Assembly: GCF_042186555.1 (NCBI RefSeq)
Contig: NC_133328.1
Coordinates: forward strand, 331,446,539 to 331,510,538
Length of the DNA stretch: 64,000 bases
Reading direction: 5' to 3'
Origin: Aquarana catesbeiana
Lineage: Eukaryota > Chordata > Amphibia > Anura > Ranidae
Below, piece after piece: positions 10,501 to 22,800 of the stretch. Each line of letters opens with the position of its first letter. Within the stretch, counting starts at the first letter, position 1. The notes beneath the pieces were generated by a model, which saw only the letters and a list, made by a program, of their open reading frames with translations, was not told the origin of the DNA and did no database searches. The translations under genes and the position numbers were made by a program.

Positions 10501-11420
10501 TTGCCACCATATGTATAGTATGTTGGTGACAGAACAGTCAGCTGTACCTCACTGTTCTCATCATCCAACTGTTTGGAACCAGTAGTTCATCCCCAGTGCC
10601 CCAGAGCATGTGCAACATCCCAAGCTAAATTCTGCCATGCCATGCTTTCTTGCAACACTTTGCTTGGGAACAGGAGCTACATTGAGCAGAATATTTTGGA
10701 AGCCTTGTATGCCCAGGCTGAGGGGCGGCTGACCCCATACCATCTTCAGTCAGGCAAAGTTGTGTGACAATGGCACTAACCTGATGTTTCCCCTTCACCA
10801 AGGAAAGTTCATACACATACATTGCCTGGCATAAATCTTCAGCCTGTTGATGCAGCTGTTCCTCATTTAGTACTCTGGATCCAAAGACTTTCTAAAACAG
10901 GTCAGAAGAGTTTGTAGTAACTTTAGAAAGTTATACCCTGGCAATGTTCACTTGGCAGAAATGCAGTGCCAACACAAGCTTTCTGTCAACCTCCATTCTG
11001 TTACATTCCCTTGAGCTGAAATTCAATGTTGTCAATGCTGCAGAAGCTGCAGCATCACACGCAGACCTTCAATGAGTACCTGTGTGCTTACAGTATGAGA
11101 ACAGGCTCTGGTGAGCTTAGGATCTTTTACCCACATTGGTGTTTCATCATTCAGGACCTGTACAACATGTTGGCACCTTTTGAAGAGGTGACCAGAAAGG
11201 TGAACCCTGACAAAGTGGAGATTATCAAACCAATATCTCTCATAATCCTTCTTGAGCACACACTCTGTAACCTAAAAGACTGGGTTCTGGAAGTTCAGCA
11301 GCAGGAGTAAGAGGATGATTTGTTGCTGTCGTAGGGGCAGCATGATACTTGGCCTACTGCCCTCATCCTTGTAAGGTAGAGGCAGAGAAGGAATACAAGC
11401 AGGAGGAGCGGGGTTGGGGT
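10500..11420 (+). pseudogene. Ancient hAT transposase relic (central part)
   Basis: With frame changes, this stretch translates to pieces that parallel the two hAT transposases on the minus strand. Around 10765-10780 the reading is LCDNGTNL, matching VVCDNGTNL of copy 1, which holds a catalytic Asp. Around 11026-11310 it reads LQKLQHHTQTFNEYLCAYSM, then MLAPFEEVTRKVNPD and LEHTLCNLKDWVLE, matching the corresponding helical segments of copies 1 and 2. Many stops and indels show long decay. No BED finger or C-terminal dimerisation block is recognisable. It is on the plus strand, opposite to the other two copies. Confidence 0.65.
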
Positions 11421-11525
11421 GAACTTCAAGGGAGATATTTCATCACTCCCAAAACCAAGGATACGTATGTGGGTTGGGTAAGATTGATGACAACAGTGTT
11501 TTCTTCAGTAACACAGAGTTAAGAG

Positions 11526-11727
11526 TAAGGAGGTGGATCACAATAACAATATATTAATAAAAGTCCCAAATTTATTAAAATAAATAAAACAAAATGAATT
11601 TTTGAACATGCATTGCTTCCTCTTCAGAGTGCAATGCATGCCCTTGAAATGTGTGAGTTTTATAGTTTTTAATAAATTTGGGACATTCTTTCATCTATTG
11701 TGATCCACCTCCTTACTTTGCACTCTG
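11526..11727. repeat. ~200-bp palindromic repeat
   Basis: Left-arm elements AAGGAGGTGGATCACAAT and GTCCCAAATTTATTAAA recur as reverse complements (TTTAATAAATTTGGGAC and ATTGTGATCCACCTCCTT) at 11665-11727. The roughly 85-bp centre contains GAACATGCATTGC and GCAATGCATGC, which also pair. It is non-coding and could be a small foldback element or a degraded retroelement end. The stretch 11420-11526 before it is unassigned. Confidence 0.65.
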
Positions 11728-11876
11728 TATACTTCCAATAACAAAACAGCATTGTTGTTGAGCATGATACAACATTATCTTGACATGTGTTGTTAAAGAC
11801 CTCTTGGAAATTGACTGTGGATACCTGCTTTGTAAGCTTGTTAGCCAGGACACAATTTGGTGTTTCCTCGCCCTCT

Positions 11877-13490
11877 CACCAAGGTGTCACGGGGAATGCC
11901 ACAGGGAAGTCCCGTCATGTCCCTGCGTCAGAGGGGGGCGTGGTCACGGGGTGGCCCCGCCCCCCATTATTTAAGAACCGTCAGAAGAGGAGAAGCATCA
12001 CACAGCGGGAGCCTCCCTCCATGCCACCATGGATGCGGAGCGGCCCGGAGAAGAAGATGAAGAAGGGAAGAAGATGAAGAGAAGAGCAGGAGCCTCCCTC
12101 CATGCCATGGGTGTGGAGCGGCCCGAGGAGAAGAAGGGAAGAAGACGCCACGGAGGAGATGCTGGACGAGAACACTGGAGGAAGAACCAGAAGAGCCAGA
12201 AGAACCAGAAGAACTAGAAGAAGAAGATGGAGGAAGAAACCGAAGGAAGATAGAAGATAGAAGAAAGAAGAAAGAAGAAGCATTTAAATAAAGGAATTGT
12301 CAAAAACTGTCTCTTGTCATGTTTAACATTCTTGACAGTTTTTTAGTGAAATGGTAGGGGTACTTTTGTACCCCCTTACCATTTCACACAGGGGGGAGGG
12401 TCGGGATCTGGGGGTCCCCTTGTTAAAGGGGGCTCCCATATTCCGATAAGCCCCCCACCCGCAGACCCCCACAACCACCGGCCAGGGTTGTGGGGATGAG
12501 GCCCTTGTCCTCATCAACATGGGGACAAGGTGTTTTGGGGGGCTACCCCAAAGCACCCTCCCAATGTTGAGGGCATGTGGCCTGGTAAAGTTCAGGAGGG
12601 GGGCCGCTCTCTCGTCCCCCCTCTTTTCCTGCGGCCTGCCAGGTTGCGTGCTTGGATAAGGGTCTGGTATGGATTTTTGGGGGGACCCCACGCTGATTTT
12701 TTTTTTACATTTTGGTGTGGGGTTCCCCTTAATATCCATACCAGACCTAAAGGGCCTGGTATGGAATTTAGGGGGACCCCCATATCATTTTTTTTTAATT
12801 TTGGCCGGGGTTCCCCTAATATCCATACCAGACCTGAAGGGCCTGGTATGGAATTTAGGGGGACCCCCATGTCATTTTTTTTTATTTTGGCCGGGGTTCC
12901 CCTTAATATCCATACCAGACCTGAAGGGCCTGGTATGGAATTTAGGGGGACCCCCACGTCATTTTTTTTTTTTTTTTAATTTTGGTTCGGTGTTCCCCTG
13001 TGTGGATTTCCCATGCCATTTTTATCAATTAACTTCTATGTGTATTGTCGGACCGGCAATGAATTAATACCCGCGAGTAGTTTTACATGACTTTTTTTCC
13101 TTTGAAATGTCATTTTGCTGTCAGACTGTTCTAAACACGGGAAACATGCGCCCCTTTACAGGCATACTATAGACACCCCCCAGCTACGAAATTTAAAGGG
13201 ATATTACACTTTTATTGTTTCACTTTAAGCATTATTAAAATCACTGCTCCCGAAAAAACGTCCGTTTTTAAAACTTTTTTTTGCATTGATCTATGTCCCC
13301 TGGGGCAGGACCCAGGTCCCCAAACACTTTTTATGACAATACCATGCATATAAGCCTTTAAAATTATCACTTTTGATTTCTCCCATAGATATTTAAAGGG
13401 TGTTCCGCGGCATTCGAATTTACTGTGAACACCCCAAATTGTGCACTGTTCGCCAAACTTGCAAACAGTCGACTCGAAGCTCATCCCTAC
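11877..13490 (+). mobile_element. Non-autonomous hAT-related repeat, copy A1
   Basis: This GC-rich repeat is shared with 16998-18068: the same GTCACGGGGAATG-type start, purine-rich GAAGAA block (12040-12290), GTGAAATGGTAGGGGTAC hairpin (12346-12387), GGGTTGTGGGGATGAGGC segment and GGTATGGATTTTTGGGGGGA segment. Its right end (13200-13490) is the reverse complement of the 3' end of hAT copy 1 (18453-18760), including GCTCATCCCTAC at the very end. I infer a non-autonomous element mobilised by that hAT family. The left boundary is uncertain. Open frames here are repeat artefacts, not genes. Confidence 0.65.
12714..12990. repeat. ~86-bp tandem repeat with internal inverted arms
   Basis: About three to four units start at GGTTCCCCTTAATATCC-like positions near 12721, 12808 and 12893. 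Each unit contains CCATACCAG followed by CTGGTATGG, so each can fold into a small hairpin, and ends in a long T run (9 to 17 T). The spacing is close to 86 bp. The array lies inside repeat copy A1; in copy A2 only one unit remains. Confidence 0.8.
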
Positions 13491-13514
13491 TTAGGACCAT
13501 GTGATATTTCAATT

Positions 13515-13682
13515 TTTCTTTTTTAATAAATCTGCAAAAATGTTAACAATTCTGTGTTTTTCTGTCAATATGGGGTGCTGTGTGTACATTAATGAGGAAA
13601 AAAATTAAGTTTAGCAAATGGCTGCAATATAACAAAGAGTGCACAATTTAAGGGGGTCTGAATAATTTCCATCCCCACTGTA
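13515..13682. mobile_element. Tc1/mariner-type terminal fragment
   Basis: The text runs from AATAAATCTGCAAAAATGTT through CAATATGGGGTGCTGTGTG to GGGGGTCTGAATAATTTCC and a final CCCCACTGTAT. I recognise this as the 3' terminal region of a common vertebrate Tc1-like element. No transposase coding sequence remains. The call rests on remembered consensus, so the exact family is not stated. The sequence 13690-13885 next to it is unassigned. Confidence 0.55.
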
Positions 13683-13887
13683 TGGCACACTATTCAGAGC
13701 TTGTTGCCAGAAGGCAACCTATACTCTTTACAAAATTTGCAACAGTAATATGACCTACCCCACAATCATCTTCTGAAATACAAACAAACAAAACATTTCC
13801 TAAAGACTCATGTGGCCTCAAACTATACATTTAGATTAGCTTAACCATATACTCTGGCGAACTTACTAAAAGACAATTTTTTTTTGT

Positions 13888-14470
13888 TTGTTATACAAAC
13901 ATTTTGGAGAGCCAAATACACACAAGCCTATGACCCTCCTATTGGCCATCAAAAATGGTCCTTTTAACCCAACAATCTATAACATAGGCTCTAGAAAGAA
14001 CTATTACTGGCTGAAGGCACCTGCAAATGATAGCTGGGGAATTATGGAGGAAATTCAGTTAAAGATTATTCATAGGGCATATTGGGCATTCAATATCCCA
14101 CGTAAAAGCCCACCCTACTACTGGTTATTTTCTTGCCCAAAACGCAGGTTTCGACTTCCCTATCTTACTCACCTTTTTTGATCCTACCCTCACATAGAAG
14201 CCTTTTGTATTTTTGATGCACAAAATAACAGGTACTGGGATACCTTTTCACCCCTGATTGGTTTATTCCATAACCCAAACTTGGTGAGTGTACCAAAACG
14301 TCTAGGTTTTATCTGTTTTGTTTTTTTAGCCACTAAAAAATTAGTGTTGTCCAAATAGTTTTTTGCTCAACCTCCTAATTTGTCAGACCTAAAATTGTAC
14401 CTACTGTAATAAGGATTAATACTCTTGGAAAAGTTAGATTCAGGGCATCATTAGCCTATACAGATGAAGA
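13888..14470 (+). pseudogene. Degraded L1-type ORF2 C-terminal relic
   Basis: The frame at 13950-14180 contains MEEIQLKIIHRAYWAFNIPR, resembling the L1 ORF2 tail segment with a His-Arg-Ala-Tyr core. A following frame gives NRYWDTFSPLIGLFHNPNL, like the tryptophan-bearing helix after the Cys/His motif. The Cys/His motif itself is damaged. Both pieces are in the order expected for an L1 ORF2 C-terminus, but similarity is weak and no RT remains. It may instead be chance; I favour an old LINE relic. Confidence 0.4.
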
Positions 14471-16230
14471 TATTTTTGGCAAATGATCTAACTTTTGTAC
14501 TCAAGAACTTTCAAGCGACCAAGTGAGAGAGATCTTGTTATGCTTTTAACATACAGTATGACCTGGCTTCATACCAGGAAATTACAGAGAACATTGGGCA
14601 AATCAAATGTTCCTTGATAAGTCTCAATGTATTAGCTTCTGAACTACTTCTCCTTAGGTCCTCTTAGTCTATTTTGATATACTGTAGTTTAAGTGCCCTA
14701 GTAATTGCTTTTTATTGACTCTTGTAAGGTATCTTTAATGTTTCAGTAAATATTACTATATCTTGAAGTTTGTGCTGGAGACCAGTTTGTTTTCCATTAT
14801 GGTTCTATCTTTATATTTGGACATGTAGATTACCCATGCTCAGATCTCCTGCAATGCTCTACCTGATACGTGTTCCTTTGTAAGCCAAGGTTTTTGTGAT
14901 GTCCTTATTGTATTCTTTTGTAAAAATATAAAAAAAATCTAAAATCACACAGCTACCTTCAGTAGTCAACCAAAACGCTCTTTTCAGCTCAAAGCAATTA
15001 ATAAAGAGACTGATGATTGCTTGCTTTGAAATACTGTTTTATTTTCTTTTTTCTTTTTAAACAGGTCACACTTTAAAAACATGCAGCACTGTGATTTGGC
15101 TTCTTGCTAAATTTTCCCATATTGTGAAAAATGTCTGTACTTGTGATTCAATTGGTAGCCTGGCTTCCATATATCCCATATGGAACATGTAATTGAACTT
15201 TTCTTTAAATAGGTTTAATCCTATGAGGTGTAGAATAAATTCATCTGTGTGATAATGGATTTTTACTGTTACTGCCAAGAAGCTGGGTATGTTTTTTTCA
15301 CAGTAAACCAATTTTGCAAATGTACACTATGAGGCCTCTGTGATTTTTGTCAGATTGGTAATATGCTTTAGCGGATTATTTTATTTATTACTTTAAAGTA
15401 TATTATATTAACGTTGTTTGCATATGGGTCATTCATAACAGTAGACATGCATTGCAGGCCTGTGAGTAAGTGCAGACACAGTATACAGTACATGTGCATA
15501 TCATTTGCATTCCCTGATAGCTGATCCCCGATAACTGATTGTACAGATATGTAGTTATAGCTTACTGTGCACATTAAACATCCAAGTGTTTGGTAGGATT
15601 AAGCTTCAGGTTTAGGTTGAGTTCAACCCAAACCCAGCCTGACCACAGTTCTGTGAAGAAGATCCAGTGTCAATCATGATGAGCAGTGCCCAATAACCCG
15701 CAGACAAGAAGGTGTTGTGTTGCCCTGTTGATACTACCATACCAAATAAAAGTCCCACTGGCTACATAAATTGTACCAACAGGCCTGGGATGCTGGTCAA
15801 TGTCATTGTTTACATTCAGCAGTTAACTAGGGACTGTCATTTTTGATGGTATTAGTGATGGGAAATTAACGTTGATGGAGGTTGTCCCAGTGGGTCATTA
15901 TAATCGATTCTGGATCTACATTACTAGGATGACAGTACTGATGTTAGGGATTAAATTGTGTTTGTGTGCACTAAAATTAAATGTATAAGGGGCTTTTGAA
16001 GGGGTCTGTTTGCTTTTTAAAAAAAATAATCCTGCAAAATTGTTGACAATTTAAACTATATACATTTTTTTTTGTAACTATCACTTTTGATGTAGCACAT
16101 CCTTTAGCAGAAATGAAAAAAATATTGCATAGCACTTGTCCTGTGTACTAGTCCCATAAATCCAGCATAAATTATCTATTCACTGTAGTGAATCTACTGT
16201 ACATGACACAATCACTCTCTAAATCCAGCA
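14471..16230. other. Unassigned AT-rich non-coding DNA
   Basis: I see no gene, RNA motif, tandem array or recognisable transposon end here. Short frames at 15066-15574 (minus) have no motifs and no repeat partners in the window. Confidence 0.5.
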
Positions 16231-16235
16231 TATTT

Positions 16236-16460
16236 AACCACTTGAGCCCCAGCCCCATTTAACCATTGAGCTCCAGATATAATCACTTGAACAAGATTTT
16301 ACCTCCTTTATGACCAGGGCATTTGTAAGCAAATTACATTTATATACTTTTTTCTTTTTTATTTGAACATCAAAGACCAACAATTTTGAAAAAAAAAACA
16401 TTTTTTTTACATTCTACTATAAAACATACCTAAGTAAAAAAAAAGTTTTTTTATAAATTT
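16236..16460 (+). mobile_element. piggyBac-like terminal fragment
   Basis: It begins TTAACCACTTGAGCCCCAG, the TTAA plus CCACTTG end also seen at 1821, then a related AT-rich body with T runs. No matching right end is visible nearby, so this looks like a truncated non-autonomous copy. 16460-16990 after it is unassigned: a GC-moderate stretch with short frames but no motif. Confidence 0.5.
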
Positions 16461-16997
16461 AGGCCAGTTTTGTATTGTGGCAGGACAAGGCCGTCCCACT
16501 GTTTAATATGGCTGGGCCAGGTTTTCCAAGAAACAAGCACACTAATGACACAGGTGTGTGCTGGCTTTATGGTAGGGTCAGTGCCCCCACCACCCCGAGG
16601 GGGTCAGTGTGTGAAGGGAGCAGAGAGAGAAGTGCATGTCTGCACCATACTGTCCAGGTCAGGACAGACAAAGACATAAGCCTGTGAGAGATGTAGCAGC
16701 TGGGAGCAGCAGGATAAGAAGCAAAGCTGACAAAGGTACAGCCTTTTGTGCATGAGCACTGGGAAGTGTGTTTGATGGTCTGGAGAACCAAGGCATGAGG
16801 CCTGAGCAGGAAAGCTGTGAAGATAGCCATGAGGCTGAATTCTATGTTTTGTCGTATTGATGATTAGAACCCCCTGCATGCAAAAGCTTTCATTTGTGAA
16901 CTTTTTTTCTTTCTTTTAAATAAAAGTGGGCAGAAAAAGTCTTGAAATGTACTTTTGTGGAGTAAACTCACTGTTTTGCACTACCAATGAGCTAAAC

Positions 16998-18068
16998 AAC
17001 TCCCAACCGGTTACGTAACCGGGTGACTCCGCCCCCTCTGACATCACGGGAAAAGCCATAGGGAAGTCCCCGTCAAGTCCCCGTGCGTCAGAGGGGGGCG
17101 GGGTCAACGGGTGTCCCCACCCTCCTTTATATAAGAAGTGTCAGAAGAAGAGAAGCGTCACACAGCAGGAGCCTCCCATAGATGCACAGCGGCCCATGAA
17201 CGAAGTGGGAAAGAAGACGCAGTGGAGGAAGATGCCAGATGAGAACACTGGAGCAAGAAGCAGAGGATCGGAGGAAGAACCAGAGGAAGAAGAAGATGGA
17301 GGAAGAAACCGAAGGAAGAAGAACCAAAGAAGATGGAAAGAAGAAAACTTTAAATAAGGGAATTGTCAAAAACTGTCTCTTGTAATTTTTAACATTTTTT
17401 ACACTTTTTTTGTGAAATGGTAGGGGTACTTTTTTCACACAGGGGGGGGTGGGATCTGGGGGTCCCCTTGTTAAAGGGGGCTTCCAGATTCCGATAAGCC
17501 CCCCGCCCGCAGACCCCCACAACTACCGTCCAAGGGTTGTGGGGATGAGGCCCTTGTCCTCATCAACATGGGGACAAGGTGCTTTGGGGGCTACCTCAAA
17601 GCACCCTCCCAATGTTGAGAGCATGTGGCCTGGTATAGTTCAGGTGGGGGGCCCCCCTCTTTTCCTGCTGCCTGCCAGGTTACGTGCTCAGATAAGGATC
17701 TGGTATGGATTTTTGGGGGGACCCCACGCCATTTTTTAAAAAAAATTTGGCGCGGGGTTCCCCTTAAAATCCATACCAGACCTGAAGGGTCCTTTAAGGA
17801 ATATTACACTTTTATTGTTTCACTGTAAGCATTATTAAAATCACTGCTCCCAAAAAAACGGCCGTTTTTAAAACTTTTTTTCCATTGATACATGTCCCCT
17901 GGGGCAAGACCCAGGTCCCCAAACACTTTTTATGACAATAACTTGCATATAAGCCTTTAAAATTAGCACTTTTGATTATTCATGTTCGAGTCCCATAGAC
18001 TTTAACGGTGTTCGCGTGTTCAAACAAATTTTTTGCCTGGTGCGAACCTAACAGGGGGGTGTTCTGCT
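16998..18068 (+). mobile_element. Non-autonomous hAT-related repeat, copy A2
   Basis: This is a second copy of the A1 repeat with the same order of blocks: CATAGGGAAGTCCCCGTC, the GAAGAA purine block (17190-17345), a toned-down GGTAGGGGTAC hairpin, the GGGTTGTGGGGATGAGGC segment, one GGTATGGATTTTTGGGGGGA unit, and the hAT-like right end (17800-18068). It lacks the 86-bp array and the 13010-13190 segment of A1. A perfect 16-bp palindrome, CCGGTTACGTAACCGG, sits near the left end at 17007-17022. Confidence 0.65.
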
Positions 18069-18452
18069 CAGTGTTCCTGATCACTGCCACACCAGTACAG
18101 TGTTACCAGACCAGTGCAGCCAGCAACAGTGTCTCTGACCACCACCACACCATCCCAGTGTCGCCAGAAAAATGTAAATGAGTAACAGTGTTCTTGATCA
18201 CTGCCACACCACTCCCAGTTTCAGACCAGTGTAAGTTGGCAACAGTATTCCTGATTGCCACCACACCAATGGCAGTGCCCCCTCGCCAATGAAAGCCAGC
18301 AGCAGTGTTCTTGACCTCTACTAAACCAAAATCCAGTGTCACCAGCCAGTGTAAACAATAAACAGTGTTCCCGATTGCTGCCACACCAGTTCCAGTGTTG
18401 CAAGACTAGTGGAAGGCAGTGTCCTTGCCGCTACACCTGTTGCAGTGTCACC
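18069..18452. repeat. ~59-bp diverged tandem array beside the hAT copy 1 end
   Basis: The phrase CAGTGTTCCTGATCACTGCC or a variant starts at 18069, 18127, 18186, 18243, 18303, 18363 and 18417, giving seven units 54-60 bp apart with many substitutions. The array lies exactly between the right end of repeat A2 and the TAGGGATGAGC end of hAT copy 1. The open frames across it (18103-18403, minus) are by-products of the repeat. Confidence 0.8.
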
Positions 18453-19494
18453 AGTAGGGATGAGCCGAGCACCCCCCGGTTTGGTTCCCACCAGAACCTG
18501 CGAACAGACCAAAAATTGACATGAACGTTAGAACCCCATTGATGTCTATGGGACTCGAACGTTCAAAATCAAAAGTGCTCATTTTAAAGGCTAATTTGCA
18601 TGGTATTGTCCTAAAAAGGGTTTGGGGACCCGGGTCCTGCCCCAGGGGACATATATCAATGCAAAAAAAACTTTTAAAAACGGCTGTTTTTTCAGAAACA
18701 GTGATTTTAATGATGCTTAAAGTAAAAAGAAAAAAAAAAAAGTGAAATATTCCTTTAAATATCGTACCTGGGGGGTGTCTATAGTATGCCTGTAAAGTAG
18801 CGTGTGTTTCCCGTGCTTAGAACAGTCCCTGCACAAAATGACATTTTTAAAGGAATAAAAGTCATTTAAAACTGCTTGCGGCTTTAATGTAATGTCGGGT
18901 CCTGACAATATGGATGAAAATCAGTGAGACAAACGGCATGGGTACCCCCAGTCCATTACCAGGCCCTTTGGTTTTGTATGGATATTAAGGGGAACCGCGC
19001 ACCCAAATTAAAAAAAGGAAAGGTGTGGGGCCACCAGGCCCTATATACTCTGAACAGCAGTATACAGGTGGTGCAAACAGGACAGGGACTGTAGGTTTGT
19101 TGTTAAGTAGAATCTGTTTGTAATTGTGAACATTTTTAACGTGTTTAGCTCCAGCCAAAAAATCTATTTTAAGCTTTTTGGAAAACATAGGGAAGGGTTA
19201 TCACCCCTGCGACATTTGTTTTGCTGTCTGTGCTTCTCTTCAGAAGATTTCACCTAACTTTTGTCCCAATGACAAATGTTTTTGAAAATTTGGGTTTTTT
19301 AGAGAAACAAGGATTGGTGATAAAGCATCAGTGGAAAGGAGAAATGTTTTTCCCATATTAACTCTTACAAGAGAATTTCCCTTCCTAGGGGTAGAATTCA
19401 TCTCACTTCCTGTTGTCTCCTTCTGTTTGCAAGTAGGAGTCGTTTGTAAGTTGGATGTTTGAAAGTAGGGGCCTGCCCTATATACTCAGCAGAA

Positions 19495-19790
19495 ATTTGG
19501 GCCTTAGGTGTTGGTGTTGCCACAACACTGTAAGCCCTCACAGGGCCCTGCTATGAAATATTAGATCAAGAATTGTAATTACATGCCCCTGTTGAACAGG
19601 GGCTGAAAAATTGGGCCTTAGGCACTGGTGCTGGTGCCACAACACTGCAACCCCTCACAGATACTCTAGTTGGAGCGCAGGAACTAGCCCTGCTGCAAAG
19701 AATTGCATCAAACATTGTAATTACACGCCCCTGTTAAATAGGGGCTGAAAAATTGGGCCTTAGGCACTGGTGGCAGCGCCCAGAACCAAA
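19495..19790 (-). repeat. 3' subterminal repeats of hAT copy 1
   Basis: The phrase GGGGCTGAAAAATTGGGCC followed by TTAGGCACTGGTG repeats about every 125-130 bp, with ATTACATGCCCCTGTTGAA-type text in between. hAT copy 2 has an equivalent block at 32290-32560. The repetition therefore belongs to this transposon lineage and not to the insertion site. Confidence 0.7.
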
Positions 19791-19859
19791 AATGTTCTTA
19801 CAAACTATCAGCATGATCATTGAGGAGGAAGAGGATAATTACTCAGCATAACAGGATAA

Positions 19860-22800
19860 TCACTCAGCATCAGCATAGGCAGTCTTTGAAGGGATCTGAC
19901 ATTTCAAAAAAAAATTTTCGGTTACATCAGCATCAGGTGCTTGGTAGCTGGTGGTGATCCAAGACTGATTCATTTTTATGAAGGTCAGTCGATCAACTGA
20001 GTCGGTGGACAGACGCACCCTGTGTTTGGTTACAAAGCCTCCAGCAGCACTGAATGTGCGTTCTGAAAGAATGCTGGATGTAGGACAGGCCAGTAGCTCA
20101 ATTGCATACTGTGCAAGCTCTGGCCAGTGATCCATCCTCAAGACCCAGTAACCCAGAGGATTTTCATGGGAAAGGTGTCCAAGTCAGATCTTGCCCCTAG
20201 GTATTCCTGCACCACGTAAAACAGATGCTGGCGATGGTTGCTGGAACCGATCATTCCTTGGGACTGCGGACTAAAAAATTGTCTGAACGCATCGGTCAGA
20301 TGGCCACCTTCTCCACCGCCCCTTCTTTGACTGACCAAAGCCTCAGCAACACGTTGTCCAGAAACAGGAGTTTGTAACCTCCCAGTCTTCTGGAACACAT
20401 TGCACAGACCTTTCTGCAAGGCCTCCCGAAGATGTTTCATCCTCTCCTCCCTCTGCGATGGCAAGATAAGGTCTGCAACCTTACCCTTGTAACGTGGATC
20501 AAGGAGGGTTGCCAGCCAGTATTGATCCCTCTCCTTGACACCACGAATACGAGGATCCTTCCGCAGGCTTTGCAGGATCAGGGAGGCCATGTAGCGTAGG
20601 TTTGCTGAGGCATTCGGTCCAGAGTCTTCTGGGTCACTAAGGACGACATGATTCGCAGCCACCTCTTCCCAGCCACGTACAAGTCCATGGGTTTCTTGGG
20701 ACTGTAAATGATCCCTTAAAGACCTCCATGCTGACACAATCCTCCTCCTCCTCATCCTCTTCCTGTGTGATCGGTGGGCATGCAGGAACACTGTCTGGAT
20801 AAAGGGGGCCTTGAGAGCTAAGGAAGTCCTCCTCTTCCTGCCTCTGTTCTGCCTCAAGTGCCCTGTCCATTATTCCACGCAGCGTGTGCTCCAACAGGTG
20901 GACAAGGGGGACAGTGTCACTGATGCATGCACTGTCACTGCTCACCATCCTCGTGGCCTCTTCAAATGGTGACAGGACAATGCATGCACCCCTGATCATG
21001 GCCCACTGGCGTGGGTAAAAAAAACAAGCTTTCCTGACCCTGTCCTGGTGCCATAGTCGCATTGATGGCCCTCTGCTGTGTGCGCAGCTGCTGCAGCATG
21101 GCCAACGTTGAGTTCCACCTGGTGGGCATGTCACAGATTAGGTGGTTATTGGGCAGGTTAAATTCCTTTTGGAGGTCTGCCAGCCTAGCACTGTCATTAT
21201 ATGACTGGCGGAAATGCACACAGACTTTCCTGGCCTGCCTCAGGACATCCTGTAAGCCCGGGTACCTGCCCAAGAACCGCTGCACCACCAAGTTAGGGAC
21301 GTGAGCCAAACAGGGCACATGGGTCATTTGTCCCTGTCGGAGGGCGGAGAGGAGGTTGGTGCCATTGTCGCAAACCACCATTCCTGCCTTAAGTTGGTGT
21401 GGTGTCAACCACCTCTGAACCTGCCCCTGCAGAGCTGACAGAAACTCTGCCCCAGTGTGGGGTCCCCCAAGCACACCAGCTCAAGCACCGCATGGCATCT
21501 TTTGGCCTGCTTACTTGCGTAGCCCCTTGAACGCCTATGGAGCTCCACTGGTTCTGAGGACAAAGCACAGGAAGAGGCCATGGAGGAAGAAGAAGAGGAG
21601 GGGGTGGAGGAGAGAGGTGTGTCAGAATCACCAGTAGTGTCATTTTTGGTGGTGGAACAACCTCCAACACTACTGCACCTTGTCCTGCATCCTTCCCAGC
21701 TGCCAGCAGAGTCATCCAATGTGCCGTGAAACTTAGGTAACATCCCTGTCCATGCCTGCTGGACCATGAGTCAGCGGTAATATGCACCTTACCGCTGACC
21801 GCCCTGTCCAGCGAGGCGAAGACATTGCCTTCCACATGCCGGTAGAGAGCCGGAATCACCTTCCATGAGAAAAAGTGGCATTTGGGAACCTGCCACTGAG
21901 GAATCGCACATTCCACAAACTCACGGAAAGGGGCAGAGTCTACCAACTGAAAAGGTAACAGTTAAAGTGCTAGCAATTTTGCCAAGCTAGCATTCAACCA
22001 CTGGGCATGTGGATGGCTGGGAGCGAACTTCTTTCTGCGGTGCAGCAGCTGAGGCAGGGAAATGTGCCTGGTACAATCTGACATCGTTGTACCGATAGCA
22101 GATTGCCCGCAAGTACTTGGCTGTGAAACATCTAATTCTACACCTTCATTCCTCTCAGTGCAGGTCTCAGATACGACTGAAGGTATAGTGGGGTTGGAGA
22201 TCCTAGCTGATGAGGAGCAAGGAGAGATCCTCTTTGTTCTTTGGTGTGGGTCTTTTAGGTACGCTTGCCAACAAACTGCATGGCAAGTCAGCATATGTCT
22301 GGTCAAGCATGTGGCGCCCAAGCGATCTGATGCACTCGTCTCAAAAACGGCCCACACCAAAGAGCTTTTGGAATAATGCGCAGAGACAGCAGCACCCTGC
22401 ACATGCAGAGCTCTGAGGTGTGATGTAGTCAATGTGCTGCCCTTAGGCTGGCCCCTGGAGGGCATCCTGCCTCTTTGGTGATGTGCCTCCTCCTCCTCTC
22501 TCCTATCAGGCACCCACGTTTAGCCAGTGACCTCATCATCCCCTCCCTCCTCATCACTGGAGAAAAACCTGGCAGTATGCTGCAGCAGGTGGAACATGAC
22601 TGCCAGATTGCTGTCCTTCTTGGGCACCCCCTCTGTCCGTGCTCACGTTACTGCCTTCATCTAGCTCAGTATCGTCATCAGAGCCTTCAAAACGCTGGGC
22701 ATCCTCCTGGAGCATGTACCCAACACTGTAGTCAAACAGTTCGAGGGACTCCTCAGGAGGACATGGCGGGGCTAGGGAAGGAGTCACTGATGCCATTGAG

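Noticed and set aside
11787..12283. Lys/Glu-rich and Leu-rich frames across a GAAGAA block
   Set aside because: Low-complexity purine tract; the same tract exists in copy A2 with different frames.
12530..13067. Proline/glycine-rich frames on both strands of repeat A1
   Set aside because: They follow the 86-bp tandem units and T runs, with no homologous domain.
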